The notes under the pieces are model-generated. The model was given only the letters and a program-made list of their open reading frames with translations, did not search any database and was not told the origin of the DNA. Both the position numbers and the translations under genes were made by a program. This document shows positions 34,242 through 43,043 of a stretch of DNA of 64,000 nucleotides, one piece after another. Position 1 is the stretch's first letter, and each line of letters opens with the position of its first letter. This DNA is from Bdellovibrionales bacterium RIFCSPHIGHO2_01_FULL_40_29 (GTDB taxonomy: Bacteria > Bdellovibrionota > Bdellovibrionia > Bdellovibrionales > Bdellovibrionaceae): contig MEPU01000004.1 of the NCBI GenBank assembly GCA_001771815.1, forward strand, positions 682,001 to 746,000, read 5' to 3'.

Positions 34242-35027
34242 TTAAAGTTCGCGGCACTCATTGTCAAGGTCCTGAGGATAGTAAACTTTGAATAAATAAA
34301 GACCCTGAGGTTCCGCCGCAGGACCGGCAAATTTTCGATCCTTTAAATCAATGATTCGTTTCATCTCAGTTGCAGGCAGGTCGTTCTGTTCTAAAAATAG
34401 CTGTGTTCCCACGATATTTCGAACCATTTGCTTCAAAAATCCCGACCCAGTGATTGAAAATTCAGCAGTCTGTCGATTTTTCCATCGCCAGTTTGCTTGA
34501 AAAATTTCCCTATTGGTCGATCTGACCTCTGTTCCGATGGACTGAAAACTCTTAAAGTCTTGAAATCCCAATAGAAACTGCGATGTCTGATTGAGATGAT
34601 CTAAATTTAATGGCCGCCGGACCCATCCTGCATATCTTGAAAGGACAGGGCTAGGCCGTTGCGCGTTAAAAATTAGGTATTTATATGTCTTCCGCTCGGC
34701 AGAAATTGTTGAATGAAAGCGCTCTGGCGCAATCCAAACCCGCTTCACAACAATAGAATCTGGTAAAAAACGACGAAGGGCCCAGGCCATGTCCCAATTT
34801 TTTCGCTCGATTAAATTATTAGAGGTATCAAAATGGCAAACCTGATTGAGCGCATGAACTCCAGCATCTGTACGACCCGAGGCCGAAAGCAAAATCTTAT
34901 GACCGAATAATTTCTCAAGAGCTTCCTCGAGAGTTTGGCAAACGCTGGGACGCTTCTCGTGATTCTGCTTCTGCCAACCACAAAAACCAGTCCCATCATA
35001 AGATACGATGAATTTTATTCGAGTCAT
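34242..35027 (-). CDS. truA: tRNA pseudouridine synthase A
   Basis: A 261-residue enzyme that makes pseudouridine at positions 38-40 of the tRNA anticodon arm. SASGRTDAGVHAL contains the catalytic Asp54. YDGTGFCGWQKQ near the N-terminus and SGSGFLKQMVRNIVGT in the C-terminal half are typical. It lies upstream of rplM-rpsI, an arrangement seen in many bacteria, and 13 bases after the CFI-box gene stop. Confidence 0.96.
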   Translation of the reverse strand: MTRIKFIVSYDGTGFCGWQKQNHEKRPSVCQTLEEALEKLFGHKILLSASGRTDAGVHALNQVCHFDTSNNLIERKNWDMAWALRRFLPDSIVVKRVWIAPERFHSTISAERKTYKYLIFNAQRPSPVLSRYAGWVRRPLNLDHLNQTSQFLLGFQDFKSFQSIGTEVRSTNREIFQANWRWKNRQTAEFSITGSGFLKQMVRNIVGTQLFLEQNDLPATEMKRIIDLKDRKFAGPAAEPQGLYLFKVYYPQDLDNECREL

Positions 35028-35040
35028 TTAAAGCCCACCC

Positions 35041-37164
35041 TTAAAAATCGAAAGAGAGGCCACCATTAACATAGCGGTTGATGAAAGTGAACTCGCCAGA
35101 ATCCACTTCGGTCATTTTATACTCGAGTGAAAACCATAAATTTCCAATTCCGTACTCTGAATTCAAATCAAAAGCTGTTTCCGCATTAAATTTTGCAAGA
35201 TTCACCAAAACTCCACCGGTTGCATAGAAACCAAAACCACCTGCGAAATTGGGTGTGGATTTGTCTTCACGCTTTTCGGCAAGTCCCACGTATGTCCCTC
35301 CGCCAGCAACATAGGGCGCAAACCACGGCCGAGCCGTCCACTGTAAACGATAGACCGCGCCCAAACTCATAGGCACTGTAACAAATATATACTTTTCATT
35401 GGCCTCGGGATTTAGGTCACCTGGAGACCCTGTTATCAAACGACCATGCCCATCCGCATACATCAATCCAACACCTGCCTGCAGGCCCAACATGTTTTTT
35501 TCGACCCAAGGAAAATATTCGTAATCATAGCTGATAATGAAATTTGATGCGTCTCCGTAAAAATCCTCAAAATACAATGTATTTTCACCCGTGGAAGCAC
35601 CTGATGAATCCAATGTCTGAACGACAATTGAAATATCTGGATGAGATGCTTGACCGAAACGAATGTGACCTGATTTATTTTTTAATCCGTACTCAACATT
35701 GTAAATATAGCTGCCATCTTTTTTAATCTTAACCAGGCCTTCAGCGGCACCGGGATGTTGAATTTTTTTGGTTCCGGATTCAATCTCTGCTCGCAGCTGA
35801 ACTGTTCCCAACAGCAAGACAACAATCAAAAACTTTTTGTTCCGAAGAAGAAATCGACTGACGTTTGTAAAAAGAATCATAAAACAAAGCGTGGCCAAAA
35901 GAGTCTCAAGAACTCCAAACTTCAATGCGCCCTTTGAAAAGAAAAGCAACGGATACAATGCCGCACGAGTCATCTTTTTTAAAAATCCATTCTTGGCGAT
36001 AATATTGGCTAAGGGCGGACTGTATGCGTAGTACATTTTGACAAACTTTCGACCAAGCGCATTTGTCAGTAAAAAATGATTTCGAAACTGCCGAAAGATT
36101 TCGACCTCGGGAGCCATGTCCGAACCAAAAGCTGCCGTGGAAATAAAACAATTTTTATCATCTAAAATTCCGACCACTTCCGAAGGAGTGGCGCACGTTT
36201 TGGTATCGTCATTGGCGGTTGTAAAATAATAAATATTTTGTGCCTTGTTCATATTTCCCATAATCAGGCAGGATTTTGTGTAATTTTCAAAACCTTCAGA
36301 CAATGCTGAATCAGAAATACCAAATGAACTGTCGTATAACTTAACTATCGGCTCGCTCGAATTATTTGCCACCTGCGCCGACGAAGCCGTATCGCCATTC
36401 ACTTTGAAAAAAACCAATCCATACCAAGCTGGCGCTCCTGTATCATTAGTGGGTGACGTGGCTGTTCCAGCAACGGCGAAACTTTCGATGAAAACCTTCT
36501 CATCACCAGGCTTCAAGACAAAACCGCAGGCTCCTTTTTGTGCTCCGGTACAGGAATCCGCATTATATGTTTGTCCATTTAATGCATCGTCTGTCGTGTT
36601 TAAATACTGGAATTTAATAGGAGCTCGAACTTTTTCGCCATCCTCGACAGTGCCATCCAAATCAAGATCGCTCTCGATAATCAGACCACGATCTTCAAAA
36701 TTCACAATGGTCCCTGCTGTCGGAACACATGATGAATCAAATGTGGTGTCCTTATCGCAAACAGCACCCCAAGTCGTTGTTAAGCTACCTGATGTTCCCG
36801 AAAATGTTCCACTATTGAGCACATCCGTTGATCCACCACCTGCTGTTTCTGTTTTCAAAGAAACGGTAACGTTATTTAATTCTGTGGATGATGTGAAATT
36901 CACCGTTATAATTAAGCTGGGATGAACACTTTTGAGATTGCAGGCTCGTGCCGGATTTGGAGTGCTATCGACACAGCTATTACATGTTTCTGATGTCGAA
37001 GTCGTCGTGCAGGCGCCAGCTATTCCACCATAAACTGTTGGAGGCGCTGTTCCTACGATAGGATCGCTATAGCTGACGCCACTGATAGAAGTGATTGTAA
37101 AAGTGGCGTGAGAAACCTGAGTCGTAACGAATATTAAAAAAAATAGAGAAGCAATTTGGCTCAC
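35041..37164 (-). CDS. CFI-box protein fused to an outer-membrane beta-barrel
   Basis: A 707-residue exported protein. Signal peptide VTTQVSHA, then a Cys-containing beta-rich ectodomain to about residue 335. At about 340 comes the CFI box: CFISTAAFGSDMAPEVEIFRQFRN, then YYAYSPPLANIIAK. One or two membrane helices follow (ALYPLLFFSKG, TLLATLCFMILFT). Next comes RNKKFLIVVLLLGTVQLRA, which looks like a second signal peptide, and a 250-residue domain of alternating aromatic strands ending in a final Phe, as in outer-membrane barrels. Either one fused protein or a processed precursor. Function unknown. Confidence 0.75.
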   Translation of the reverse strand: MSQIASLFFLIFVTTQVSHATFTITSISGVSYSDPIVGTAPPTVYGGIAGACTTTSTSETCNSCVDSTPNPARACNLKSVHPSLIITVNFTSSTELNNVTVSLKTETAGGGSTDVLNSGTFSGTSGSLTTTWGAVCDKDTTFDSSCVPTAGTIVNFEDRGLIIESDLDLDGTVEDGEKVRAPIKFQYLNTTDDALNGQTYNADSCTGAQKGACGFVLKPGDEKVFIESFAVAGTATSPTNDTGAPAWYGLVFFKVNGDTASSAQVANNSSEPIVKLYDSSFGISDSALSEGFENYTKSCLIMGNMNKAQNIYYFTTANDDTKTCATPSEVVGILDDKNCFISTAAFGSDMAPEVEIFRQFRNHFLLTNALGRKFVKMYYAYSPPLANIIAKNGFLKKMTRAALYPLLFFSKGALKFGVLETLLATLCFMILFTNVSRFLLRNKKFLIVVLLLGTVQLRAEIESGTKKIQHPGAAEGLVKIKKDGSYIYNVEYGLKNKSGHIRFGQASHPDISIVVQTLDSSGASTGENTLYFEDFYGDASNFIISYDYEYFPWVEKNMLGLQAGVGLMYADGHGRLITGSPGDLNPEANEKYIFVTVPMSLGAVYRLQWTARPWFAPYVAGGGTYVGLAEKREDKSTPNFAGGFGFYATGGVLVNLAKFNAETAFDLNSEYGIGNLWFSLEYKMTEVDSGEFTFINRYVNGGLSFDF

Positions 37165-37207
37165 ACTTAAATTGCAACATGACGAAACGTCGGTGTCTAG
37201 ATTTTAC

Positions 37208-38212
37208 TTATGAAAAGAGACGTTCCGCAATCTGCAGGCCATTTAAGGCCGCACCTTTTTTTAAATTGTCAGATACCACCCACATCAGCCAGCGCTTTTT
37301 ATTGTGCTTATCCTGATGAATCCGACCAACAAAAACGGGTTCTTCGCCCGAAACCTCAAGCGGCGTTGGATAGTCATCATCAACAACTGCCAAACCATCA
37401 AAATTTCCAAGAGCATTTGTAAAGTCAACTTTGCTGACTTCTTTTTTCAATGTGACCCAAACGGCCTCTGCATGAGAATTCAAAGCTGGAATACGTACCG
37501 TAAAGGCTGAAATGTTTAAATTGGGAAGATCTAAAATTTTAGCGCTCTCGTTCATAATTTTAGTTTCTTCTGTGCAAAATCCATCATCACCAAAGCTGCC
37601 TATTTGGGGAATACAGTTAAAAAGGATCTGCTTCGGAAATGCCTTAAAGGAATGATCGGCCTGATGAAAATTTTTAGTCTGATTGAGTAACTCGTCGTAT
37701 CCTGGCAATCCAGCACCGCTGACCGCTTGGTATGTGGAAACAGTAACGTCTTCAATTCCAAACAAATCTGACAATGGTTTTAATGGAACAACCAATTGAA
37801 TGGTTGAACAATTAGGATTGGCTATAATTTGCGGTTTTGATGATTCGTTGATTAAATTACCGTTCACCTCAGGTACCAAAAGCAACACGTCCGCATTCAT
37901 GCGAAAGGCATTCGAATTATCGATGGCAAAAGCTCCAGCCTTAACAGCTAGCGGAGCCCATTCTTTAGAGATGTCATCCCCCGACGAGAAGAAAACCATA
38001 TCCAATCCATCAAAACAATTTGGTTTTAAAACCTGCACTGTCCAAGTCTTGCCACCGACTTCTAGTTTCTGGCCTTCTGACTGGCTGCTGGCGAATGGGC
38101 GAAATTCGCTGATTGGCAAAGCATACTCTTCAAGAATATTAATAAACGTTTCACCAACAACTCCGGTTGCTCCGACTAGTCCAACTTTTAAAGGTTTTTT
38201 CCACGGCTTCAT
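37208..38212 (-). CDS. asd: Aspartate-semialdehyde dehydrogenase
   Basis: A 334-residue NADPH enzyme reducing aspartyl phosphate to the semialdehyde for lysine, diaminopimelate, threonine and methionine synthesis. It has VGLVGATGVVGETFI (nucleotide binding) and ANPNCSTIQLVVPLKPL with catalytic Cys135, then QAVSGAGLPGYDEL and RIPALNSHAEAVW. Its ATG overlaps the pssA TGA by four bases. lysC, the preceding enzyme, is encoded elsewhere (17.2 kb). Confidence 0.96.
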   Translation of the reverse strand: MKPWKKPLKVGLVGATGVVGETFINILEEYALPISEFRPFASSQSEGQKLEVGGKTWTVQVLKPNCFDGLDMVFFSSGDDISKEWAPLAVKAGAFAIDNSNAFRMNADVLLLVPEVNGNLINESSKPQIIANPNCSTIQLVVPLKPLSDLFGIEDVTVSTYQAVSGAGLPGYDELLNQTKNFHQADHSFKAFPKQILFNCIPQIGSFGDDGFCTEETKIMNESAKILDLPNLNISAFTVRIPALNSHAEAVWVTLKKEVSKVDFTNALGNFDGLAVVDDDYPTPLEVSGEEPVFVGRIHQDKHNKKRWLMWVVSDNLKKGAALNGLQIAERLFS

Positions 38213-39045
38213 GTGTCCTCTTCAGATTCTTCTTGCAAGTCAGTTTCGTTGGTTTCATTTGGAGCATAAACACTGGCTTTTATTTCTCGTTGTTTTTTGC
38301 CTAAACGCAATATTCCAAAAATAGCTCCCAGAAGCGCATACGAAAAGAACAGAATAAACAACATCAACTCGGGCCGAATGGCGACAATAAACAGAAGAAT
38401 AACTCCCATGATCAAATATTTAAACGGCAGTCGCTCTTTCAAATCTAAATCTTTAAATGAGCGATATCGAAAATTTGAAACCATGACGATTCCCAGCAGC
38501 ATCACCATAAATAATAAGCCACGGGCTTGCCATTCAACCAGCGGATCCCAACCCATATCTTCAAAAGCTAAATAAGCTGAGGCGACAATACCTGCCGCCA
38601 TTGGAATCGGAAGTCCTTGAAAGAAATTTTTCTCAACAACACCAACTTGAACATTGAATCGCGCCAAACGAAGGGCACCACAAGCTGCAAAAAGAAAACA
38701 AGCCAACCATCCCAATCGGCCAAATGGATTAAGCGCCCATTGAAACATCAATAATGAGGGCGCCAATCCAAAACTCACCAAATCACAAAGTGAATCATAC
38801 TCGGCACCAAATTTACTGGTTGCATGAGTCAGTCGAGCCAAGCGCCCATCTAACAAATCAAAGATAGCTGCAACAACAACGGCTATCGCCGCTATTTTAA
38901 ACTCACCTTTAATTGAATAAATAATAGAATAAAATCCGCTAAATAAATTTGCGGTGGTCACCAAATTCGGAAGTATATAAATATACATTCCAATTCGTTT
39001 TCCTGATTTCGAATAACCTTCAACTTGTCCGTTTAAATCTGCCAT
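38209..39045 (-). CDS. pssA: CDP-diacylglycerol-serine O-phosphatidyltransferase
   Basis: A 278-residue integral membrane enzyme that makes phosphatidylserine, the precursor of phosphatidylethanolamine. The CDP-alcohol phosphotransferase signature runs from Asp66: DGRLARLTHATSKFGAEYDS followed by LCD, fitting DGx2ARx8Gx3Dx3D. About eight hydrophobic helices and an acidic C-terminus (ESEEDT). Length and topology fit the type II (Bacillus-like) enzyme rather than the E. coli peripheral one. It overlaps asd and lies 9 bases after the kinase-like gene. Confidence 0.93.
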   Translation of the reverse strand: MADLNGQVEGYSKSGKRIGMYIYILPNLVTTANLFSGFYSIIYSIKGEFKIAAIAVVVAAIFDLLDGRLARLTHATSKFGAEYDSLCDLVSFGLAPSLLMFQWALNPFGRLGWLACFLFAACGALRLARFNVQVGVVEKNFFQGLPIPMAAGIVASAYLAFEDMGWDPLVEWQARGLLFMVMLLGIVMVSNFRYRSFKDLDLKERLPFKYLIMGVILLFIVAIRPELMLFILFFSYALLGAIFGILRLGKKQREIKASVYAPNETNETDLQEESEEDT

Positions 39046-39054
39046 AGCGAGAGA

Positions 39055-39720
39055 CTAATTAAAATATGAGAAAAAACCAAAGAAATAAAATAATATTGTT
39101 AAACCTATGCTGCTCAGGACTGGCATTGTGAAGTTGTCATCGATTTTAGCGATCGGGATAAGTTCAGCCAATGCCCCGACAAGCCCCCCCAAAAGAGTCA
39201 CCACTAAAACATGCTCAGGGACGTGATTGTATGTCAGAAACAATCCCGTCAGAATAGCACAAACAGCAAAGCCCGCCATAAACCCTTGCACTGATTTATG
39301 ACCAAAAATTTTGTCTTTTCCGTACTTGATACCAATGTAACTTGCAAAGGGATCTGCAAATGCCAGAAACAATAAACTGAGCGCAACGACACCTTCGTTA
39401 AAAAGTATAGCGACCAAGAGTACCCCGGTCAGAAGATATGTTGTGCCTGCCAATCGATTCAATTCCGTGCTGCGCATAATGGGACGCAAAAATTTTGTCA
39501 GTTTAAAATTCAATTGAGGATTTTTTTGGCGAAAAAAATCCACCGGAACAAAAAGTATCCATGCAATTGAAAGAAGCGTTATTTTGAGCCAGTAAATAGG
39601 AATGGCAACCCAACAAAAGAAAATGAAAAAAACGGCAGCCACATGCCACACTTTTCGTGCTACATGAAGATCTGATCTATTCTTAAAGCCGCTTGGCGTT
39701 ACATTTGTTTCTGTCATCAC
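39055..39720 (-). CDS. SEC59/DGK1-type lipid or polyprenol kinase-like protein
   Basis: A 221-residue membrane protein with six or seven helices. ARKVWHVAAVF near the N-terminus and RLAGTTYLLTG, FADPFASYIGIKYGKDKIFGHKSVQGFMAGF match the dolichol kinase/CTP-dependent diacylglycerol kinase/phytol kinase family, which includes the CDP-archaeol-synthase-like fold. Substrate unknown: undecaprenol, diacylglycerol or a related lipid are possible. Just before pssA, so a phospholipid role is likely. The start could be either of two adjacent ATGs. Confidence 0.8.
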   Translation of the reverse strand: MMTETNVTPSGFKNRSDLHVARKVWHVAAVFFIFFCWVAIPIYWLKITLLSIAWILFVPVDFFRQKNPQLNFKLTKFLRPIMRSTELNRLAGTTYLLTGVLLVAILFNEGVVALSLLFLAFADPFASYIGIKYGKDKIFGHKSVQGFMAGFAVCAILTGLFLTYNHVPEHVLVVTLLGGLVGALAELIPIAKIDDNFTMPVLSSIGLTILFYFFGFFSYFN

Positions 39721-39787
39721 GGTGCGCTGACCTTAAGTAATGACAGAATGCGTGTCTATCGAATTTAAGTTTTTTTTTCGCTTCGAG

Positions 39788-40312
39788 TTAAGAACCTGAC
39801 AAAATTTCTAGCGTTTGGACAACTTTTTGCCCATCTTTTAGGATTCCCTCAAGTGACAACTTATTTGCCCCTTTATTCAATTGAATGAAATCTGTTTTGA
39901 ATTTTGAATCTTCCAATCTAAAAATCTGCGCTTTAAAACCGTTGGTTTCATTTTTTACCCACAGCTGGTGCTTCTCTTTTAAATCGGCACAACTTGAAAG
40001 CTCTAACATCACCAGGTGCTGATCTGAATTGATTTTCAAATCTCCGGGAACACAGAAAATTTTGAGCGCTAATTTTTGCTCTTTTTTTCGAGAACTTGAG
40101 CTACCGACTGGTTCAAGTTTCTTACCATCAATATTTGCCGGTCCACGCTCAGCTCCAGAATTTGGATGTCGCTCAATAGGTTCCGTTAAAATTTGCGCCA
40201 AAGATTTAGACTTGGATTCCACGGGCTGCTCCATAAAACTAAATACCATGGCCCCCGTCAGCATCGTAAAAAAAAGAATGATTGTTTTGTTCTGTTGCCA
40301 AAATAAGCTCAC
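39788..40312 (-). CDS. Single-span envelope protein downstream of exbD
   Basis: A 174-residue protein with one N-terminal helix (TIILFFTMLTGAMVFSF), a disordered Ser/Pro/Lys linker (about 30-75) and a C-terminal periplasmic domain rich in beta strands (KIFCVPGDLKINSDQHLVMLELSSC) with two cysteines. The topology parallels TonB/TolA-like partners of ExbB-ExbD motors, but the TonB box-binding fold is not evident. It follows exbD by 69 bases on the same strand. Function unknown. Confidence 0.65.
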   Translation of the reverse strand: MSLFWQQNKTIILFFTMLTGAMVFSFMEQPVESKSKSLAQILTEPIERHPNSGAERGPANIDGKKLEPVGSSSSRKKEQKLALKIFCVPGDLKINSDQHLVMLELSSCADLKEKHQLWVKNETNGFKAQIFRLEDSKFKTDFIQLNKGANKLSLEGILKDGQKVVQTLEILSGS

Positions 40313-40381
40313 CCCTTTTCATCGGCGTGAACAGATCAATTATTTAGGACTAAGGGCGGATCGTATTGAGACAAACTAGAC

Positions 40382-40786
40382 TTATTTTTTATCGATACTG
40401 ATCGCAAACTTCTTCACGCCTGCACCCTTGACGATATCCAGAACCGAGACAACACGTCCATGCGGGACATCTTTATCCGCTGAAATAATCGCCTGGATGT
40501 CCGGATTTTTTTTCACTTCCTCAGTCGCTACAGCACTGACTTCCGAATCCTCTACCGTTTTCCCGTCTAGATTGATCTTTCCGTCCGGACTGAGTGTGAT
40601 ATTAAGCTTGCTGGGTACCGTGGCCTCGCCACTTGCTGCTTTAGGAAGGTTTATATTGATCGATGGTTTCATAATCATCGGAGCTGTTACCATGAATATG
40701 ATCAGAACCACTAAAATAACATCCACCATTGGAACAATGTTAATCTCGGCGATGACCTCGTCGCCAGAATCAGGTTTAAATGCCAT
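40382..40786 (-). CDS. ExbD/TolR family protein
   Basis: A 134-residue protein with one N-terminal helix (INIVPMVDVILVVLIIFMVTAPM) carrying the conserved membrane Asp22 that conducts protons, and a periplasmic domain ending ISADKDVPHGRVVSVLDIVKGAGVKKFAIS. It pairs with the ExbB/TolQ homologue ending four bases upstream. They use the proton gradient to energise outer-membrane transport or envelope constriction. ExbD and TolR cannot be separated here. Confidence 0.92.
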   Translation of the reverse strand: MAFKPDSGDEVIAEINIVPMVDVILVVLIIFMVTAPMIMKPSININLPKAASGEATVPSKLNITLSPDGKINLDGKTVEDSEVSAVATEEVKKNPDIQAIISADKDVPHGRVVSVLDIVKGAGVKKFAISIDKK

Positions 40787-40789
40787 GAT

Positions 40790-41419
40790 TTACAGACCTT
40801 TCTTTTTTCCGTAAGCCAGACCAAGCTCTTTCACGCTCTCGAGGCTTCCCATGATACCCTTAACTTTTCGAGTAAAATAATTATAAAAAATACCCGCTGG
40901 AATCGCGACAAACAAACCCGCAGCTGTTGCCACAAGCGCCACTGAAATACCCGCCATAACAGTTTGTTGTCCAGCATCAGTTGCCTGAGCTAAATCATTG
41001 AAGGCTTTCATGATACCCAAGACTGTTCCCAGCAATCCAATAAATGGAGCATTTGATGCTATTGTTGCCAAAACGGCTAAATATTTTTCTAAATCTGGTT
41101 TTTCAATGAGGATAAACGTGTTGAAAACCTCTTCGAAACCATTGAGTCCCGATTCCTTAATATGTTTCATCGACTGGTTGGCCGCGCGACCTTCAATGCT
41201 AGATGGATCCTTTGCCAGATCCTCAAAATCTTGTAATGAGTTTGTCTGCAGAGCCAATTTAATGCGAAGACGAATCCGCGAACTCTCTTCAGAGATGCGC
41301 TTAAGAGCCATGAATCGTTCAAAAATCATCCCTACTGACAGCACACTCATGATGATCAATATGATCAAAACAACTTGGTCGGCATAATGAGCAATGGCAA
41401 ATATTTTTTCAGCAAACAT
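40790..41419 (-). CDS. MotA/TolQ/ExbB family proton channel
   Basis: A 209-residue protein with three membrane helices, the cytoplasmic loop between the first and second being large. The family signature IASNAPFIGLLGTVLGIMKAFNDLAQA and GISVALVATAAGLFVAIPAGIFYN are clear. It forms the stator with the adjacent ExbD homologue. The gene starts a three-gene run exbB-exbD-174 aa protein and is divergent from the sulfatase-fold lipoprotein. No tonB or tolAB gene is in the window, so the pathway is unassigned. Confidence 0.92.
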   Translation of the reverse strand: MFAEKIFAIAHYADQVVLIILIIMSVLSVGMIFERFMALKRISEESSRIRLRIKLALQTNSLQDFEDLAKDPSSIEGRAANQSMKHIKESGLNGFEEVFNTFILIEKPDLEKYLAVLATIASNAPFIGLLGTVLGIMKAFNDLAQATDAGQQTVMAGISVALVATAAGLFVAIPAGIFYNYFTRKVKGIMGSLESVKELGLAYGKKKGL

Positions 41420-41471
41420 GATAGGCTCCTCTTTACTTTAAGCAGTGTTTCTAACAGTATGGATTCTGTTC

Positions 41472-43043
41472 ATGAAGCCGTCAAAACTGTCTTTAATTAA
41501 GGTCTGGATTTTTTCTGCTGCGCTGTTGGCCGGACTTTGGTCGCTGTCTTCGTGCCAAAAAAGAAAAGCCCCCTCGTTCATCATCATTGCCGTTGATCGA
41601 TTGGCATTTAATGCCTTTTCCTGCGGAGATGACAGACAAAACACACCGTCCGGACTGAATATTCTTTGCAAAGAGGGCATCCGTTTCACTCATGCCTACA
41701 CCACATCGCCCCAACCTGCGGCTGCAATGGCATCACTACTCACTGGACTTTATCCCATTCAACATCAGATTCACCGCACTTTTGATCGACTTAATCCCGA
41801 GGTGAAGACTCTCCAAGAAAAAGCGTCTTCGATGGGATATCGAACTTATTTCTATGGTGGCAGCCCGTCCTTGTTGCGAAAAACAGGCCTGTCTCATGGA
41901 TTTGATATTTTTGATGACACTTCATTTATTGAAAAAAAAACCTTTGCACTGGATTTTAAATATCAATCTGAAAAATTAATGGCGGCGATTCTGGATGACA
42001 AAACTAGCTTCACCTCAGTGATCTACAATTCGGAGCTGCGTTCATTAAATTCGGGGGAAAGTCAAATTTCAAGTCTTGAAAAACTAGATGAAAAATTTTT
42101 CAACTTTTTTATAGAATTAAAATCTCGAAATCTTTGGGATCACAATTATGTTATTGTTGTTGGTTTGCAGGGCGTTTCAGATTACAGCCGATTAAATGAA
42201 ACACCCTTTTCGAATTTAAATTCTGAAAACACCATGGTCAGTCTGTTTCTGAAGCCACCTCGAGTCAAAGGTGACGAGGGTGTCTCTTGGAAAGTCGACA
42301 CACCCATCAGCATTGCCGATCTTGGTCACAGCCTTTGGCGCACAATAACAGGAATAGAGAATCCAAATTCAGCACTGGATAATCCTCATTTTCCAATCCA
42401 TGACATCTCTGCAATCTGGCTCAATCAAAACAAAATGTTCAATTTGCCTGTCCGCCGCTTGTTGGTTGAATCTGCAGATACCTGGAAAAAACAGATCTCG
42501 GTGCGCTTTTCCATTCTATTTCGAAATCTCATCTTTATAGAAAACACAAAAAATAGTGTCTTCAACACTCTCACCGATGGATTAGAATCTATCGATATTG
42601 CTGCACAACAAAAATCATTTATGGATGATAACAGTGACCTCTTGGCAAAAATTCGCACGCAAAAAAACTTAGGTCGCTGGCAAACCTATATTTCAGAATG
42701 GACCGATTCCGTTCAGACCAATCGCGCTTACTGGTCGAAACCAAATTCTCGAGTTGAGCTTTTTACCGAGGAGCTCAATCGCTTAAAGAAAAAAGGCACT
42801 CCCGATCCGCTGTCGGCTCTGTTGGTTCGCCATCTTGTTCAAACAAAAAAGACTTCCGAGTTAAAGACTATAAAGCTTGGATCTATGCCTCCACGCGTGG
42901 CTATTATCTATGAAAAGCAGAAGGACTCATTCTATGAATTTGCCAAGCTTCATTCATTTAATTTAGCTCAAGAAAATTTATGGGGTATTTGGAAACCCAA
43001 TGAAACATGGATTTACTCGGACTTGATTTTAGAATACCAATAA
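41472..43043 (+). CDS. Sulfatase-fold lipoprotein lacking the catalytic signature
   Basis: From the ATG at 41472, a 523-residue lipoprotein (lipobox LSSC near residue 28) of the alkaline-phosphatase superfamily. PSFIIIAVDRLAFNA occupies the first metal strand and MASLLTGLYPIQHQIH the segment after the active site. In active sulfatases CxPSRASLLTG precedes it. Here the equivalent residues are P-A-A-A-M-A-S, so the modified cysteine and arginine are missing. It is therefore probably a non-enzymatic or altered relative. The C-terminal 200 residues are unique. Its 3' end overlaps the convergent gene by about 30 bases. Confidence 0.75.
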   Translation: MKPSKLSLIKVWIFSAALLAGLWSLSSCQKRKAPSFIIIAVDRLAFNAFSCGDDRQNTPSGLNILCKEGIRFTHAYTTSPQPAAAMASLLTGLYPIQHQIHRTFDRLNPEVKTLQEKASSMGYRTYFYGGSPSLLRKTGLSHGFDIFDDTSFIEKKTFALDFKYQSEKLMAAILDDKTSFTSVIYNSELRSLNSGESQISSLEKLDEKFFNFFIELKSRNLWDHNYVIVVGLQGVSDYSRLNETPFSNLNSENTMVSLFLKPPRVKGDEGVSWKVDTPISIADLGHSLWRTITGIENPNSALDNPHFPIHDISAIWLNQNKMFNLPVRRLLVESADTWKKQISVRFSILFRNLIFIENTKNSVFNTLTDGLESIDIAAQQKSFMDDNSDLLAKIRTQKNLGRWQTYISEWTDSVQTNRAYWSKPNSRVELFTEELNRLKKKGTPDPLSALLVRHLVQTKKTSELKTIKLGSMPPRVAIIYEKQKDSFYEFAKLHSFNLAQENLWGIWKPNETWIYSDLILEYQ

